A stretch of DNA of 64,000 nt from Euborellia annulipes (Eukaryota > Arthropoda > Insecta > Dermaptera > Anisolabididae), in assembly GCA_023213315.1 (NCBI GenBank), contig JAKCPI010000953.1, positions 1-64,000 of the forward strand, given 5' to 3'. Every line of letters begins with the position of its first letter. Within the stretch, counting starts at the first letter, position 1. The notes beneath the pieces were generated by a model. The model was not told the origin of the DNA. It was given only the letters and a program-made list of their open reading frames with translations, and ran no database searches. Made by a program: the position numbers and the translations under genes. Below, in pieces: positions 22,292 to 33,249 of this stretch.

Positions 22292-23037
22292 TCTAAACGT
22301 TCTCAAATAACTCGACTACCTCAAGGAATTTTTATTAATATTATTTTATAATTATTTTAAGGAAACTTGAAATTATTCTTTTAAAATTTATTTCACAAAT
22401 CTAAATTTATTAAATTCTGGTTTGAAATTCGCGCTCTAAACTATTTAAATATTTATGAAGTATATTACAATCATACTAATTAAATAATTTTTATAAAGTA
22501 ATTCAACTAAATAGCTATAAAAATAAAATAAAAATTAACAATTTTTACCAAAATAATTAATTTTAAAATATACAAGACATTTGTTAGGTTGGCAACAAAT
22601 TGAACTTTCTCAATATATTCATAAACAGTTTATGAAACAGAGTTCCTATACTTGTATAGGAAGTTTTTTGGAAGTTTTTTTTAACAGTGTATCCACCCTT
22701 AGGTGATTTATATTAGAAATTTAGACGATCTCATCTCATATTTCATATTCCCAAAGTGTAAGGTGTTTAAGAAGAGTCGGAAAGTTTTCTCATTTCGTTG
22801 TCTATTTTCCTTTCCTACGTGTTCATAGACAAAATACTAATAGAAAAATTCAAATTTTTATCTCTATTCATTCAGATAATGAATAATTAAAAAATAACAT
22901 TTTTTTATATACTTGCTTTGCTTCAAATGAGAATTGATATAATAATCCCTCTGTGCTCACACACACACATGCAATCCTCACACAGACGAATATATATAGA
23001 TATACTTTTCTACATGGTTTTATTCTTGTTTCGACAG
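22292..23037. other. AT-rich stretch upstream of candidate exon
   Basis: AT-rich; a CACACACACA tract near 22961 and a polypyrimidine segment just before the acceptor at 23037. Confidence 0.4.
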
Positions 23038-23157
23038 GTTCACAGCGGCTGCAAACGTGAATACCTGTGTGCTATCATTTAGTAAGGCGTGAGTGGCCGT
23101 TCCTGTTAGACGTCGTCCGAGCGCTGGTCGACTTTATTCCGGGAATTCCTTCATTTG
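23038..23157 (+). other. Candidate exon (120 bp), probably non-coding
   Basis: Flanked by a T-rich tract ending TTTCGACAG and by GTGAGT. Composition is balanced, in contrast to the AT-rich flanks. All three plus-strand frames contain a stop, so if it is an exon it is UTR or ncRNA. The end TTCATTTG before GTGAGT is like CAGATTTG before GTGAGT at 42787. Confidence 0.35.
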
Positions 23158-24000
23158 GTGAGTAACTCGTTAAATTTTTACAATTCTTATTCATTTTTAA
23201 TTTAAGTATACGCTGGTATATAAATCTTTGACAAATTCAAAGAGTTAATTATCAAAAAACAAATTTCATTTCAATCAAAGCACATTTTATAATATTATGA
23301 CTTAAACAATTTTGAGAGTTTGTTTTCACAGTTGCTTTAATTAGATTGACAATTTTTGTTTTTAAGATTTATTCAGTGAGATGTTGTGTAGGCCTATGCC
23401 AACCTAGGCTCGAGTTTACAATATGCCAACATTTTTTTTTCTATGATAGGAAACTTTTTCTGGTTTTTTTCTCACTCCATTCTATTTATTAGTCTAAAAT
23501 AAAGGCGGCACAGACAATTTGGACCAAATATCTCTAAAAATAACGAAAATATTGAAGAAATATGACGGTGACAGTTTTAACTTACTTTTCGAGGTTTTTT
23601 TTGACCCATTATATTTGGAATCTTAAAAATCTTGTACAGTGTATTTATAGTTGAGATGAATCAAATATTTTTGGCTTGTTGAAAAATTCGATTGAATGGA
23701 TTTTTATAAAATTTTATTTCTTTGACGTTTCTATACCACAATTTATGCAAATATAGATATTTGTTTAAGTTGAGTGGAAATGTTTAGCAACTTGGTTGTC
23801 TATTTTTTGATTGTAATTCAATATTGATAGTATGATCGATGTAACTTAAAAGGGTTTGTTATCTGACATCTATACAGTTTTTTCCTACTTCCCCACGGGG
23901 AGGGAATTTTTTTTTAACAAAAGCCTCCTCTTCCCTTGAGATGGCTTTCTTCTAAGTGACAGGATGAATCAACCGAATTTTCAATCTTGTTAGTTTTGTG
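23158..24000. other. AT-rich stretch, nothing recognised
   Basis: AT-rich. No repeat shared with the window and no credible frame. Confidence 0.4.
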
Positions 24001-24119
24001 GGATCGACACGTTTTGTTGAATCAACTCACTTTCTTTCCTACTCCTCTCAGCAGGAAACATATTTTGAAAATTAACCAAATTAAATCGCGTTTAGATAAA
24101 GAGAGAGAGAGAGAGAGTA

Positions 24120-24335
24120 AAAGGAGAGGTTTCTGTTTTCTGATTTTCCTACGACTGACACACCGAGCATTAATAACCCTCGGCGACCCCTGAAATGACA
24201 GCCCTCGAATCGAATCGACCCGCGGGCACAAAGGGCCTTAAAGTCAGCTAATGGTTTCGTTAATATGCACCTGGCACTAAATTGCCAATGATTTATGGTA
24301 CATCACCCCCAGAAGAAGGAAGGGATCTCACCTCC
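24120..24335. other. GC-richer island with homeodomain-like words
   Basis: Balanced, non-repetitive segment. Within 24242-24302 occur GCTAATGG, GTTAATATGC, CACCTGG (E-box-like) and GATTTATGG (AbdB/Cdx-type). The cluster of homeodomain-type words is what one expects of a developmental enhancer, but such short words are common in AT-rich DNA. No splice sites or long frame. Confidence 0.3.
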
Positions 24336-25048
24336 GGGGATCCGGGGGATCTTGTTAAATCGTAGTACAAAGACAGGGGCTACTTAGAAATAGGCCTATC
24401 TTTTCCCTCACGGAAATTATGCAACGTAATGTTTTACATTTCCCTCTCTCTCTCTCCCAGGTGCGGAGTCTATTATATTTAGCGAAAACTTCTAGGTGAT
24501 ATATTGACAAATTCAAATTATGATAAAGATTCACTCTTGAGGATAATCGAAGAATAATCGCTTGTTTAGGAAGGTTTGTTTTTTTTTTAACTCAATACAA
24601 TTTCCGTTGCAAAATCATTTATAAAAAAAAAATTTACAAAACAATTAAACCAAAAAAAGGATTTGAATAATAAGAAGTCAGGAAGTCGTTTTCTTCTCTC
24701 TCTCCGATTTTGCGGTAATCGTTTTTGGTTTCCGGTGGCTCCTAAAACCCTTCGCTTTGAGAAAGGAATAAAAATTTAATTAGTAAGTTCGTGCTAGCGC
24801 ACTGAGGTTGCACTTTTGAAACGGTCGAAATATTTTCAATTCATTTCAATTTTCTTTTTTTTTTTTTTTTTAATAATATTAAAATCTACGGTAGGAGGCA
24901 AAAAATCGTAAACCTTCACAAATGTTTAGGGGGTATTTATTATTTAATTTCAAGCTTAATTAGATTAGAATCAGACGATACTTATTATGCTAATAACATG
25001 TTCCAGGATCCAGGCATATTAATTTATACCATGTGTTATCCAAATGAA
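24336..25048. other. AT-rich stretch, nothing recognised
   Basis: Contains a CT microsatellite (about 24442-24459) and T-runs. No gene evidence. Confidence 0.4.
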
Positions 25049-25995
25049 TTTTACTAATTCTCCTACATGAATATAATTAGAGAGAAAGTATTGGTTTCAT
25101 GTCAAAAATTTGATGTCGATATTTTGATAGAAATACACTTTTTAACATCTCCTGAGTCCAAAAAAGTGGTTTTCGCAACATGGCCTGTGTGTGTTCAATT
25201 TAAAGCATGAAGGAATTGAGCTAGGAGGTTGAAATTTTATATTTAAATTAGACACACCCTTGAGGCGTGAAAATAATATTTTAATCAAAATCGGTCAAAG
25301 AGTACTAGTACTTTACTGATGTACTTTTTTAGTTTTTTCTATTTTTTAAAATTCCCCCAACGATTTGATTTTGATTAAAATTCATAAATCAATTAATTTT
25401 TTTAGTATGCTCTTTAAAATGTATATTCTCATTTTGTTCTTGAAATCTTATGAAGACCACTTTACTCTTGTACTTCATAGGAAAGATTGGAGAAATCATT
25501 GCCATAACAAAATATATTTTCCCATGTTTATAAATTTTACATCTTTTTTTTTTTATTGATCGGCCAAAGTCCATCGGTTTACAAAAAATTTTTATAAAAA
25601 GAAACTTAACAATATAGTAAATGCCTAACAATATAAAAAATTAAAAAAAAAATTGCATAAATAAGTAAAATAACATAAAATAAAACAAAAGCATACAAAT
25701 AAAATGAATAAAACAGAAATAACTCCATAGTAAAACAACATAAAAAATATCAAAAATTACATAATAAAATAACATAGTAAGAATTTCAATATCTACAATA
25801 ACTTAGAAAATACATAATAAAATAACATAATAGAATTACATAGTAAACTTACATAATAAAAGTCCATCTTGAATTCAAATGTAACGTACTGGTGGAAACT
25901 AAATATATGTCAACACAAAAATCTGGTACACAACTTTTTCTTACTGAAGGTAAGAGAAAGTAGTGTGCTGTGCGACCAGTCACGCCAGATTTTTA
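25049..25995 (+). mobile_element. R1 repeat copy 9, with A-rich insertion
   Basis: Decayed left hairpin (TTACTAATTCTCCTACATG ... GAGAGAAAGT), full interior, right-end hairpin at about 25917-25995 with one arm shortened (CTGGTACACAACTTT). An insertion of ~319 bp at 25546-25864 separates the TTTTACATCTT segment from its continuation. Confidence 0.8.
25546..25864 (-). mobile_element. Reverse-oriented A-rich retroposon in R1
   Basis: CATCTT flanks it on both sides (25540-25545; 25865-25870). It starts with a T-run, as a poly(A) element in reverse would, followed by GATCGGCCAAAGTCCATCGG and then long AAATAACATA-type low-complexity sequence. No coding potential. Confidence 0.5.
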
Positions 25996-25997
25996 TT

Positions 25998-26555
25998 AAT
26001 TAAAAAATTTGAAAATTTTTTATTGATTTTACTTTTTTTTTCATTCACTGGATGTTGGTTCTTTGGCCTTCTAAAGGTCATTATCGTTTTGTGATTTTAT
26101 TACTATTTAAATCTTCTTTTTATTATTATTTAAAAATGTATTTCAGCTCCAAATACCATTTGGACATTATATAATTTACATTTATTGGGTGATAACTCGT
26201 TAATATTTGTTAGAAAGACCTCCCAGATTAATTTTCGAGATTATAGGTACTCGTTAAAAAAAAAAATAAATAAATAATTAAAATTTGTAATCATTTGACA
26301 TTTGATATTTTTTCGGTGTAAAATTTTAAAATTCGCTAATTTAAATATGGACCGGTTTCATCCCAGCAGCAACCTTAATGGTGTTAATAGAATAATAAAT
26401 TGATTTATTAAATATTTATAAAAATTTGTATGCAAAAATCATAAACGACTGAATTTATTGATCAACGATATTTACGAGACTTTAATGAAATGTTGAATGT
26501 TTATATTAGAACAAAACAAAAAACTTATTAATTATTAAAAATTTATATTTTAGAC
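25998..26555. other. AT-rich stretch, nothing recognised
   Basis: AT-rich; no repeat or gene identified. Confidence 0.4.
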
Positions 26556-27191
26556 CATAGGCGTAGCAGAAATTTTTGATGGGGGGGTTTAGGATTATTT
26601 CTCCCCCCACCCCGACTAATGGGGCAGTATAAGGCGTCTAATGAAATATATGACTAGCCACTTACCCCACCTTCGCTTCGCCCCCCCTGGACCCCCCTCG
26701 AGGTGGCTCCCGCCCCCCCTTTCTTAATTAAGTGCCGCAATTTTTCAATCAACTCGATCAGGCAATAAATAATGCAAATCTCTTAATTTTATGTATATGG
26801 GCCTAAAATACCGTGGTGTCCCTCTATGTGTTTCTCTTGACCAGACTCCCTATCTCAGACCTCTTTAAGGAAAAAAATAAAAAATTTATTTATATAATAA
26901 TTTTTATTATTTTTCATTGCGAGATTTAGTCAATTTTAAGCGGCTTTAATTTTTTATAAAGATAACAAAATCAATTCTTTTCAATGGGAAAATTCTGAAT
27001 TTTCTCGAATTTTTTGCGTTTTATTTAATTTTTTTTTTAAGCTAGAGAAAATTATTATATTTTACTTTCTCTTACCCTATATATGAAATATATAGAGAGA
27101 AAAAGTATTTTGTATTATAGAGCTAAATATCTAGTCATGGCTTGGGTCCAATGGGGGGTTTGAACCAAAACCCCCCGTGGCTACGCCTATA
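26556..27191 (+). mobile_element. 636-bp hAT-like element (family H) with 8-bp TSD
   Basis: Ends CATAGGCGTAGC and GGCTACGCCTATA are inverted repeats. TTTTAGAC is duplicated at 26548-26555 and 27192-27199, the 8-bp duplication typical of hAT. The interior has G/C-runs at both sides, a family L-like GC-rich patch (about 26665-26735), and at about 27059-27108 a complete R1-type left-end hairpin (ACTTTCTCTTACCC ... ATAGAGAGAAAAAGT). No transposase frame. A related copy lies at 50331-50612. Confidence 0.75.
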
Positions 27192-27411
27192 TTTTAGACG
27201 CATTTTCACTTTAAAGAAAAAGAAAAATGGGCTTTTATATTTTATTATAATTTCTATGGCTTTCAGCTTAATAGCTGTTTTGGCCAGCTCTATCTAGTAG
27301 GCTTCTATAGTAATATTTATCCGTTTTTTGGCAAGATTTTCAATGTTTGGTTCGAAATTTGTTTTCATTCTGTCTTAAAACATCTCAGAGCTCCACATTC
27401 ATTTTATTTAG

Positions 27412-27500
27412 GGTTACTATACTATATTTCGTCCGGACAGACCGGATTTGGAACACGTGTCCGGATTTGAGTCCGGATCTGAGAAATGTCCGGATTTTAC
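27412..27500. mobile_element. GTCCGGAT-rich DNA-element fragment
   Basis: GTCCGGA occurs four times within ~75 bp, beginning AGGGTTACTATACTATATTT. Such ends are common in hAT-type MITEs. Boundaries uncertain. Confidence 0.4.
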
Positions 27501-27652
27501 TAATATACTAGGCCTAAACCGAACCGAAGCCAATCTACCAGCTTGATAACTATTACCAAAAAATTTAATGAATATAATGAATATAAAAATTAATGTTTTT
27601 TTAAAATTAAAGAAAGAAAAAAAATATTAATAAACTTCAAATGAAAATAATT

Positions 27653-28315
27653 AAAAAAATCTGGTGTGACTGGTCGCACAGGACTTAACTTTCACTTACC
27701 TTCGGTAATCCAAAGTTGTTCTGTGCTTGTCGCACCAGATTTTTTTGGGTCGAGATATATTTAGTTTCCACCGATATATTAAAATTCAAGATGTAAAATT
27801 TATAAACATGAAAAAATATTTATATTTTGTTACCATGGCAACCATTTCTCCTATCCTTCCTATGAAGTACAAGAGTAAAGTGGTCTTCAGAAAATTTCAA
27901 CGCCAAAATGAGAATATACATTTTAAAGAGCATCTAAAAAATAATTGATTCTTGAATTTTAATCAAAATCGTTGGAGCGAATTTTGAGAAAATCAAAAAA
28001 AAAAAAAAAACTGAAAAAGTACATCAGTAAAGTACTAGTACTCTTTGGCCGATTTTATTCAAAAGCTTCATGTCACGTGCCAGGGGGTTGCCTAACTTGA
28101 ATATAAAATTTCAACCTCTTAGCTCTTTTCGTTCTTGAGATATTTTGTTCACAGACGCACACACAGACAGACCATGTCGCGAAAACCACTTTTTTGGATT
28201 CAGGGATCTCCAAACGTGTATATCCATTAAAATCTCGATATCGAATTTTTTGACATGAATCCAATACTTTCTCTCTTTATATATTAACATATATAGAGGT
28301 AAGAGAAAGTAAAAA
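27653..28315 (-). mobile_element. R1 repeat copy 10, near complete
   Basis: Uninterrupted copy from right-end hairpin (27653-27747; CTTACCTTCGGTAATC centre) through all interior blocks to left-end hairpin (28262-28315). About 663 bp. The plus-strand frame at 27727-27948 is the same 40-odd-residue peptide seen in other R1 copies and reflects shared repeat DNA. Confidence 0.9.
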
Positions 28316-29140
28316 GAATTAAATTACATTTTATAGTCGAGAATATTTTTTTACTTTTTTTTTTTTTAAGTTGAAATAATGAGTTTCCGAAAACAGGACG
28401 TTATGTCCGAAATAGCCTATATATTAAGACGGGGCTTTTTCTCGCCTCCCCGCTGATATTCTAAATTGAAAGCCAGGCAGGACTGGATTGCCTTCGTTCG
28501 TTCTTTTTTTTCCTTCTTTCTTTAGCCTTTAGGGAACTCCGTTAACCTTTAATTATTCCAAATCACCTGAATTCAGGATCAAATTATTTGGAGCTTCTTC
28601 GTAAAAAAAAAAAAATAAAATAAATTATTCTAGTTTTAATTATAAATTTATTTAAGATGGAACGATTAATCCTCGTTCTCTCACTCTTCAGTATTTTTTT
28701 TCTCTCACTCTCTCTCCGTCACTTTACAAGTTATATAACTCGTTGCAGAAATAATTACCAGGTGATTAGGAATTCTATTAACATCAAAAATTAATAGTTG
28801 AAATGTCCTTTTGCCATTTATTTATTGTTCAATAAAAGAACAGAGTTCTACTGTCAAGCCTATTAAAAACACTATTTATTTTAATAAACACTTGTAAAAA
28901 AAAAAAAAAAACTCTATTTATTATTTATACAAATAATTTTTTATATAAATTCTTCTCAAGACTTATTCATTTGAATTAGATATTAATATTCAATATATGT
29001 CTTGAATTTTTTCTGACTTATTGAGTCATACTTTATTTATTATTTTTATAAGTATTGCTATATTTTTTCTGAAGGATCTAATATTCATATCACTGAATAC
29101 AATACTGGCACAACTCAATGAATTTTGTTAAATATTTCTA
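28316..29140. other. AT-rich stretch, nothing recognised
   Basis: AT-rich; a balanced patch at 28428-28510 is unassigned. CT-rich tracts near 28690-28715. Confidence 0.4.
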
Positions 29141-30075
29141 AAAATCTGGTGTGACTGTCGCACAGCACACAACTTTCTCTTACCTTCGGTAAAGGAAAGT
29201 TGTGTTCTGTGCTTGTCACGCCCGATTTTTCGTGTCGACATGTATTTAGTTTCCGCCGATATATTAGAATTCAAGATGTAAAATTTATAAGTATGGGAAA
29301 ATATTTATATTTTGTTACCATGGCAACCATTTCTCCTATCTTTTCTATGAAGTACAAGAGTAAAGTGGTCTTCAGAAGATTTCAATGGAAAAATGAGAAT
29401 ATATATTTAAAAGAGCATCCAAAAAATAATTGATTTTTGAATTAAAAAAAAAAATCGTTGGAGCGAATTTTGAGAAAATCAAAAAAAAAAAAAAAAAAAA
29501 ACTGAAAAAGTACATCAGTAAAGTACTATAACTTTTTGGCCGATTTTGATTAAAAGCTTATTTTCACGCCCTAGGGGGTGACTAACTTAAATATAAAATT
29601 TCAACATCTTAGCTCATTTCCTTCATGCTTTAAATTGAACCCAGACAGACAGACACACCATGTCGCGAAAACCACTTTTTTTGGACTCAGGGGACCTCAA
29701 AACGTATATATTCATCAAAATCTCGACATCGAATTTTTGACATGAAACCAATACTTTCTCTCTATAGGCCCTCCCTAAATGGACCGTTTATTTTGAAAGT
29801 GGTGTAAGTCCATTTTTTTTAAGAATGAGATATCACATAATTTATGCTTAAATTAATGCAAATTTTCTATGTATAACTAGCTAGTGGTAAATTTCTTTAA
29901 AAATTCCCATCTTTTGTACAATTGAAAATTGGTCGGTAAATAGATTTTTTAATAAATAGATATGTTAACCTTTCATTTTCTCGAAACAATAGAAAATGGA
30001 CTTACACCACTTTCAAAATAAACGGTCCTCATATATGTATATTAACATATACATATAGGTAAGAGAAAGTAAAAA
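29141..30075 (-). mobile_element. R1 repeat copy 11, with MITE in its left hairpin
   Basis: Right-end hairpin 29141-29229 (CTTACCTTCGGTAAAGG centre), full interior, then the left-end hairpin split by a 247-bp MITE before closing with GGTAAGAGAAAGTAAAAA at 30075. Confidence 0.9.
29781..30027. mobile_element. 247-bp MITE with 32-bp TIRs
   Basis: Terminal inverted repeats at 29781-29812 and 29996-30027 begin GGACCGTTTATTTTGAAAGT and are almost identical; the interior is AT-rich. It is inserted in the loop region of the R1 left hairpin. I could not fix the target duplication because the left flank (CCCTCCCTAAAT) may also belong to the element. Confidence 0.75.
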
Positions 30076-30431
30076 TGTATACAAATTTGTCAGTTTTTCC
30101 AATGAGTTTCATAAGAATATAAAGTTGCAGCGCCTTTTAAAAAATATTTTTAATAAAATTTGCTCTCATATAATTAGTTGTGGTCCTACGATTGGATTTT
30201 TTGAGGGAGAAGAGGGATGCTAAAATTTTTGATATAAAGATAACATTTCTATATCCATATATGCAATATCTCAAATTCCCCTTGAGTGATGTAAAATTGT
30301 TAATTATATGGCAGATTTCAAGTCATCTTTCCTCGTTAATTCTGTTTCCACAGCTAGAACACCGAGGCTTGACAAACTGTTCTTAAACATAATAGATCAA
30401 CTAGTGGTTTTTTGATGGCTGGATATTATAA

Positions 30432-30683
30432 TATGAGAATGTGGTATATGGGCAGCCAAGGCGAAAAATAAAACAAAAATTTATTTTTTGTTGACGTTTC
30501 GAGTGCTGATCGCACTCTTCATCAGGACAAAAATGATGTCAAGTTGTCAGGTTAGTTGACAGGGCAGCGTAGCGTACGTTTTTTCCAATTTATATTTTCT
30601 AGAAAAATTCTCTTAGGAAAAGACAAAAAATAGATTTTTGTTTTATTTTTCGCCTTGGCTGCCCACATACCACATTCTCATAT
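30432..30683. mobile_element. Foldback enclosing a hammerhead motif
   Basis: Arms 30432-30490 and 30622-30683 are reverse complements (ATGAGAATGTGGTATATGGG; GGCAGCCAAGGCGAAAAATA on the left). The ~130-bp centre contains the minus-strand hammerhead core and a GTCAAGTTGTCAGG segment. Similar architecture is seen at 48083-48266 and 63670-63975. Confidence 0.75.
30493..30525 (-). ncRNA. Hammerhead ribozyme motif (minus strand)
   Basis: Minus strand reads CTGATGA, then AGAGTGC-GATCA-GCACTC (six perfect stem II pairs), then GAAACGTC. The bases after GTC (AACAAAAA) can pair with those before CTGATGA (TTTTTGTC) to form stem I. This is the best-formed of the window's hammerhead motifs. Minimal stem III (ACGT) implies dimeric action, as described for Penelope-like elements and retrozymes. 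Confidence 0.75.
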
Positions 30684-30739
30684 CATAATAGATCAAGATT
30701 ATAATTCTAATTAATCAAGAAAATTATCTTTTTATTAGA

Positions 30740-30825
30740 ATTTTAAGGTTTGGGCGCAAGGAGCCCGGGCCCCCTCGGAGTGTTCGCCCCCTATGCCCCC
30801 TCTCTGTAAGCGGCCCTGACTCAAA
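30740..30825. mobile_element. DNA-element end fragment
   Basis: GC-rich GAGCCCGGGCCCCCTCGG and CCCCCTCTCTGTAAGCGGCCCTG; the latter read on the minus strand (CAGGGCCGCTTACAG) looks like a hAT-type end. Partner not found. Confidence 0.35.
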
Positions 30826-30829
30826 AATT

Positions 30830-31190
30830 GAATTTTTGGACTTCGCCACTCTGCAGGCGATTTATAGATAAAAGAAAGTAATATAGTCAATTAAAGACAT
30901 AATTTTCACAAAAAGTCAAATTTTGAATTTTTGACTTGTGACATTTATTTATTAATTATAACAACCAAGAAACTATCTGTCCCAAAAAAAATCTGATGTC
31001 GAAGGATCATGGATATAGACAAGAAGGGAGATCTATATATACATTTTCTTTTTTGTCAATGGATGAATATTCATTAATATTTCAATTGGAATCAATTAAA
31101 CAGTCTAATAAAAAACAATAAAATGGAATCGTTTTTTTTTACGTTAAGTTAATTAATATGTTAATTCGATTGCGAATATTTGAATATAGG
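30830..31190. other. AT-rich stretch, nothing recognised
   Basis: AT-rich. Nothing shared or coding was seen. Confidence 0.4.
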
Positions 31191-31194
31191 CCTT

Positions 31195-31242
31195 TATAAT
31201 AAAGAGCGCGAGGTGGCTGGTCCCACATAGACGACGAACGAG

Positions 31243-31280
<38 letters not shown>

Positions 31281-31345
31281 GGGCGCCAGGCAGGCGCTCG
31301 TTCAGTGCAGATCTCATTCAAAATCACAAATTGATTCCCAGGCAT
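31195..31345 (+). promoter_or_regulatory. GC-richer island with TCAGT initiator-like word
   Basis: Balanced segment with a GAGA tract (31247-31275; GAGA repeats are common at arthropod promoters) followed by GCTCGTTCAGTGCAGATCTC; TCAGT with this context fits the arthropod initiator TCAGTY. No TATA box at the expected distance was seen. A similar TCGTTCAGT lies in the island at 46569. Speculative. Confidence 0.25.
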
Positions 31346-31554
31346 TTTTAATAAAATAAAGACTCTCTTTCTCCTTTTCTCTCTCTCTCTCTCACTCTTT
31401 AGGTAAATGTAATTGAAATAGTGTGGAACAAAACAAAATAAAAAAAGATACAATTATATTCTTCATTTCCGCCGATGTTTTTGTTCTGTGAAAGAGAAAA
31501 ATTGTTTAGACACCCCTGAGTCAAAAATTTTTTTTTGTGACTATGTCTCTTTGA

Positions 31555-31690
31555 ATAATATCTTAAAATGCAACGTCCTAGTTTGATGAAATTTGGTATA
31601 TATTTCTAATACTAAAATTGTGAATTTGTGTCAACCCTTGGAGTACATTCGTCAACCAGAAATGGTACTTAAAATTGCAAAAAATTTGAA
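31555..31690. repeat. Fragment related to the 52.4-53.6 kb foldback
   Basis: GATGAAATTTGGTATA, CTAAAATTGTGAATTTGTGTCA and TTGGAGTACATTCGTCAACC follow the same order as similar words at about 52644-52725 and 53020-53100 inside the large foldback, suggesting a single decayed arm segment. Confidence 0.4.
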
Positions 31691-31788
31691 ATTTATAATT
31701 TTTTCTCATATTATGTATGGTACATAAAACAGTAATTATTTATTCTTTAATGTTTTTTCGAAAACTGAACACTCTGAGATAATCACGC

Positions 31789-32480
31789 TTTTTATTTTCT
31801 CTTATCTACTATATATATATACAAAGAGAGAAAGAGATAAAGTATAGGGTTCATGATAAATGTCGAGATTTGATTGAAATACACGTTTTGCGGTTCTATG
31901 GATCCAAAAAAGTGGGCCTATATGTCTGTCTGTGAACAAAAAGAGCTAGAAGGTTGAAATTTGATATTTAGGTTAGGAACCCCCTGAGACGAAATATGTT
32001 TTTGAACAAAATCGGTCAAAAAGTACTAGTACTTTGCTGAAGTACTTTTTCAGTTTTTTCTCATTTTCTCAAAATTCGCTCATACAATATATTGATTAAA
32101 ATTCATAAATCAATTATTTTTTTAGATGCTCTATAAAATGTATATTCTCATTTTGCCCTCAAAGCCTACTTTACTCTTGTACTTTTTTTTTTAATTTAAG
32201 GTCTTTTTCGACCTTTTTCAGCCATTTAGACCCCGTTTCCTATTTATTTCAAATGAATGATCCAATTCATTCCTTTGTACTTCATAGGAAAGTTAGGAGA
32301 AATGGTTATCATGATAACAAAATATAAATATTTTCCTATGTTTATAAATTTTACTTGAATCTACCTCCGGAAATAAAGTATTTCGACATAGCAAATCTGA
32401 TATAACAAGCGCAGAACACATCTTTTAATTACCGAAGTTAAGAGAATGATGTTGTTAAGTGAAAGTCACACCAGATTTTT
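31789..32480 (+). mobile_element. R1 repeat copy 12, split by SINE-B
   Basis: Decayed left hairpin, full set of interior blocks, and a weakly conserved right-end hairpin (about 32388-32480, still ending AGTCACACCAGATTTTT). A SINE-B fragment sits at 32185-32274. Confidence 0.8.
32185..32274 (-). mobile_element. SINE-B fragment with TSD
   Basis: TTGTACTT flanks it (32177-32184; 32275-32282). Starts with a T-run (reversed tail), then TTAAGGTCTTTTTCGACC and CATTTAGACCCCG, the SINE-B 3' body. The head is lost, so it is a 5'-truncated insertion. Confidence 0.75.
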
Positions 32481-33084
32481 CGAGTATACTAAAAAGACGA
32501 GTAAAGTTGTATTTTAATATTTGGTTCGGTTAACAAAGTCCGCATTTTCAAATCCTTTTGATTATTTTTGTTTGAAAATTATTTTCTGGTCATAATATTT
32601 TTATCTCTGTATTTTCGTTTAACTAATTTTCTAAATTATTATTATTATTTGAATTTTCTACCGGGATCTCCGTTTATTTATACACTGAATGGCTCACTTC
32701 TTGTGTGTGCATGTGTTGCGATCATGAGTTACCGGAGCTAAGGAGCTAAGGCTGGCATTTCTTCATATGTGCAGGTCTTCTGCTCAACTCGTAGATATGA
32801 CTTGACTAGATAAAACTAATTATAATCTGTTTATATATATATATATATAAAGATATTTAGACCGGGCCCAAGAAAATTTTATTAAAAACAGGGTGTATTA
32901 AAAAAAATATTGTAACTCTCCGTTACATCAAACAATCAAGATATTACGATCTTCCACATGCTAAGATCGCATTTCAAAGAATATATTTTTTTTGACCATT
33001 TAGAGTCACTTCTTGTAATTAAAACCGATACGGATCATCCTACGAGTGTAATATTAAAACTGAAATATAGCAACAGAGATGCTC
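32481..33084. other. AT-rich stretch, nothing recognised
   Basis: AT-rich with a short TA microsatellite near 32834. No gene evidence. Confidence 0.4.
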
Positions 33085-33245
33085 TTCAGCGACTGCTGCT
33101 GATTGATCCATGATAATTGCCTCGCGTGGCTCCCGGCCCTATAAGGCGCCGCGCAGCAACTCGATTACTTTATTGTTTATGCCAGCCATCGTTGCTTCTT
33201 ATTGATTTCCCATGCCGACATCCAATAAGCTTTTTCATGTTGCAT
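33085..33245. other. GC-richer non-repetitive island
   Basis: About 150 bp of balanced composition (GCGACTGCTGCTGATTGATC; GGCGCCGCGCAGCAACTCG) with sharp AT-rich borders and no repeat partner. No splice sites. Candidate conserved element. Confidence 0.3.
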
Positions 33246-33249
33246 TCTA

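Noticed and set aside
27727..27948. Small protein shared by R1 copies (frames at 19590, 27727, 29200 and 39657 with KYLYFVTMATISP...FKEHLKNN)
   Set aside because: The peptide follows from shared repeat DNA. Frames start at different points, several copies are broken, there is no sign of codon-type substitution, and the composition is AT-driven.
30493..30525. Plain inverted repeat or terminator instead of ribozyme
   Set aside because: Would not explain the invariant CTGANGA and GAAACGTC words flanking different stem II sequences at several loci.
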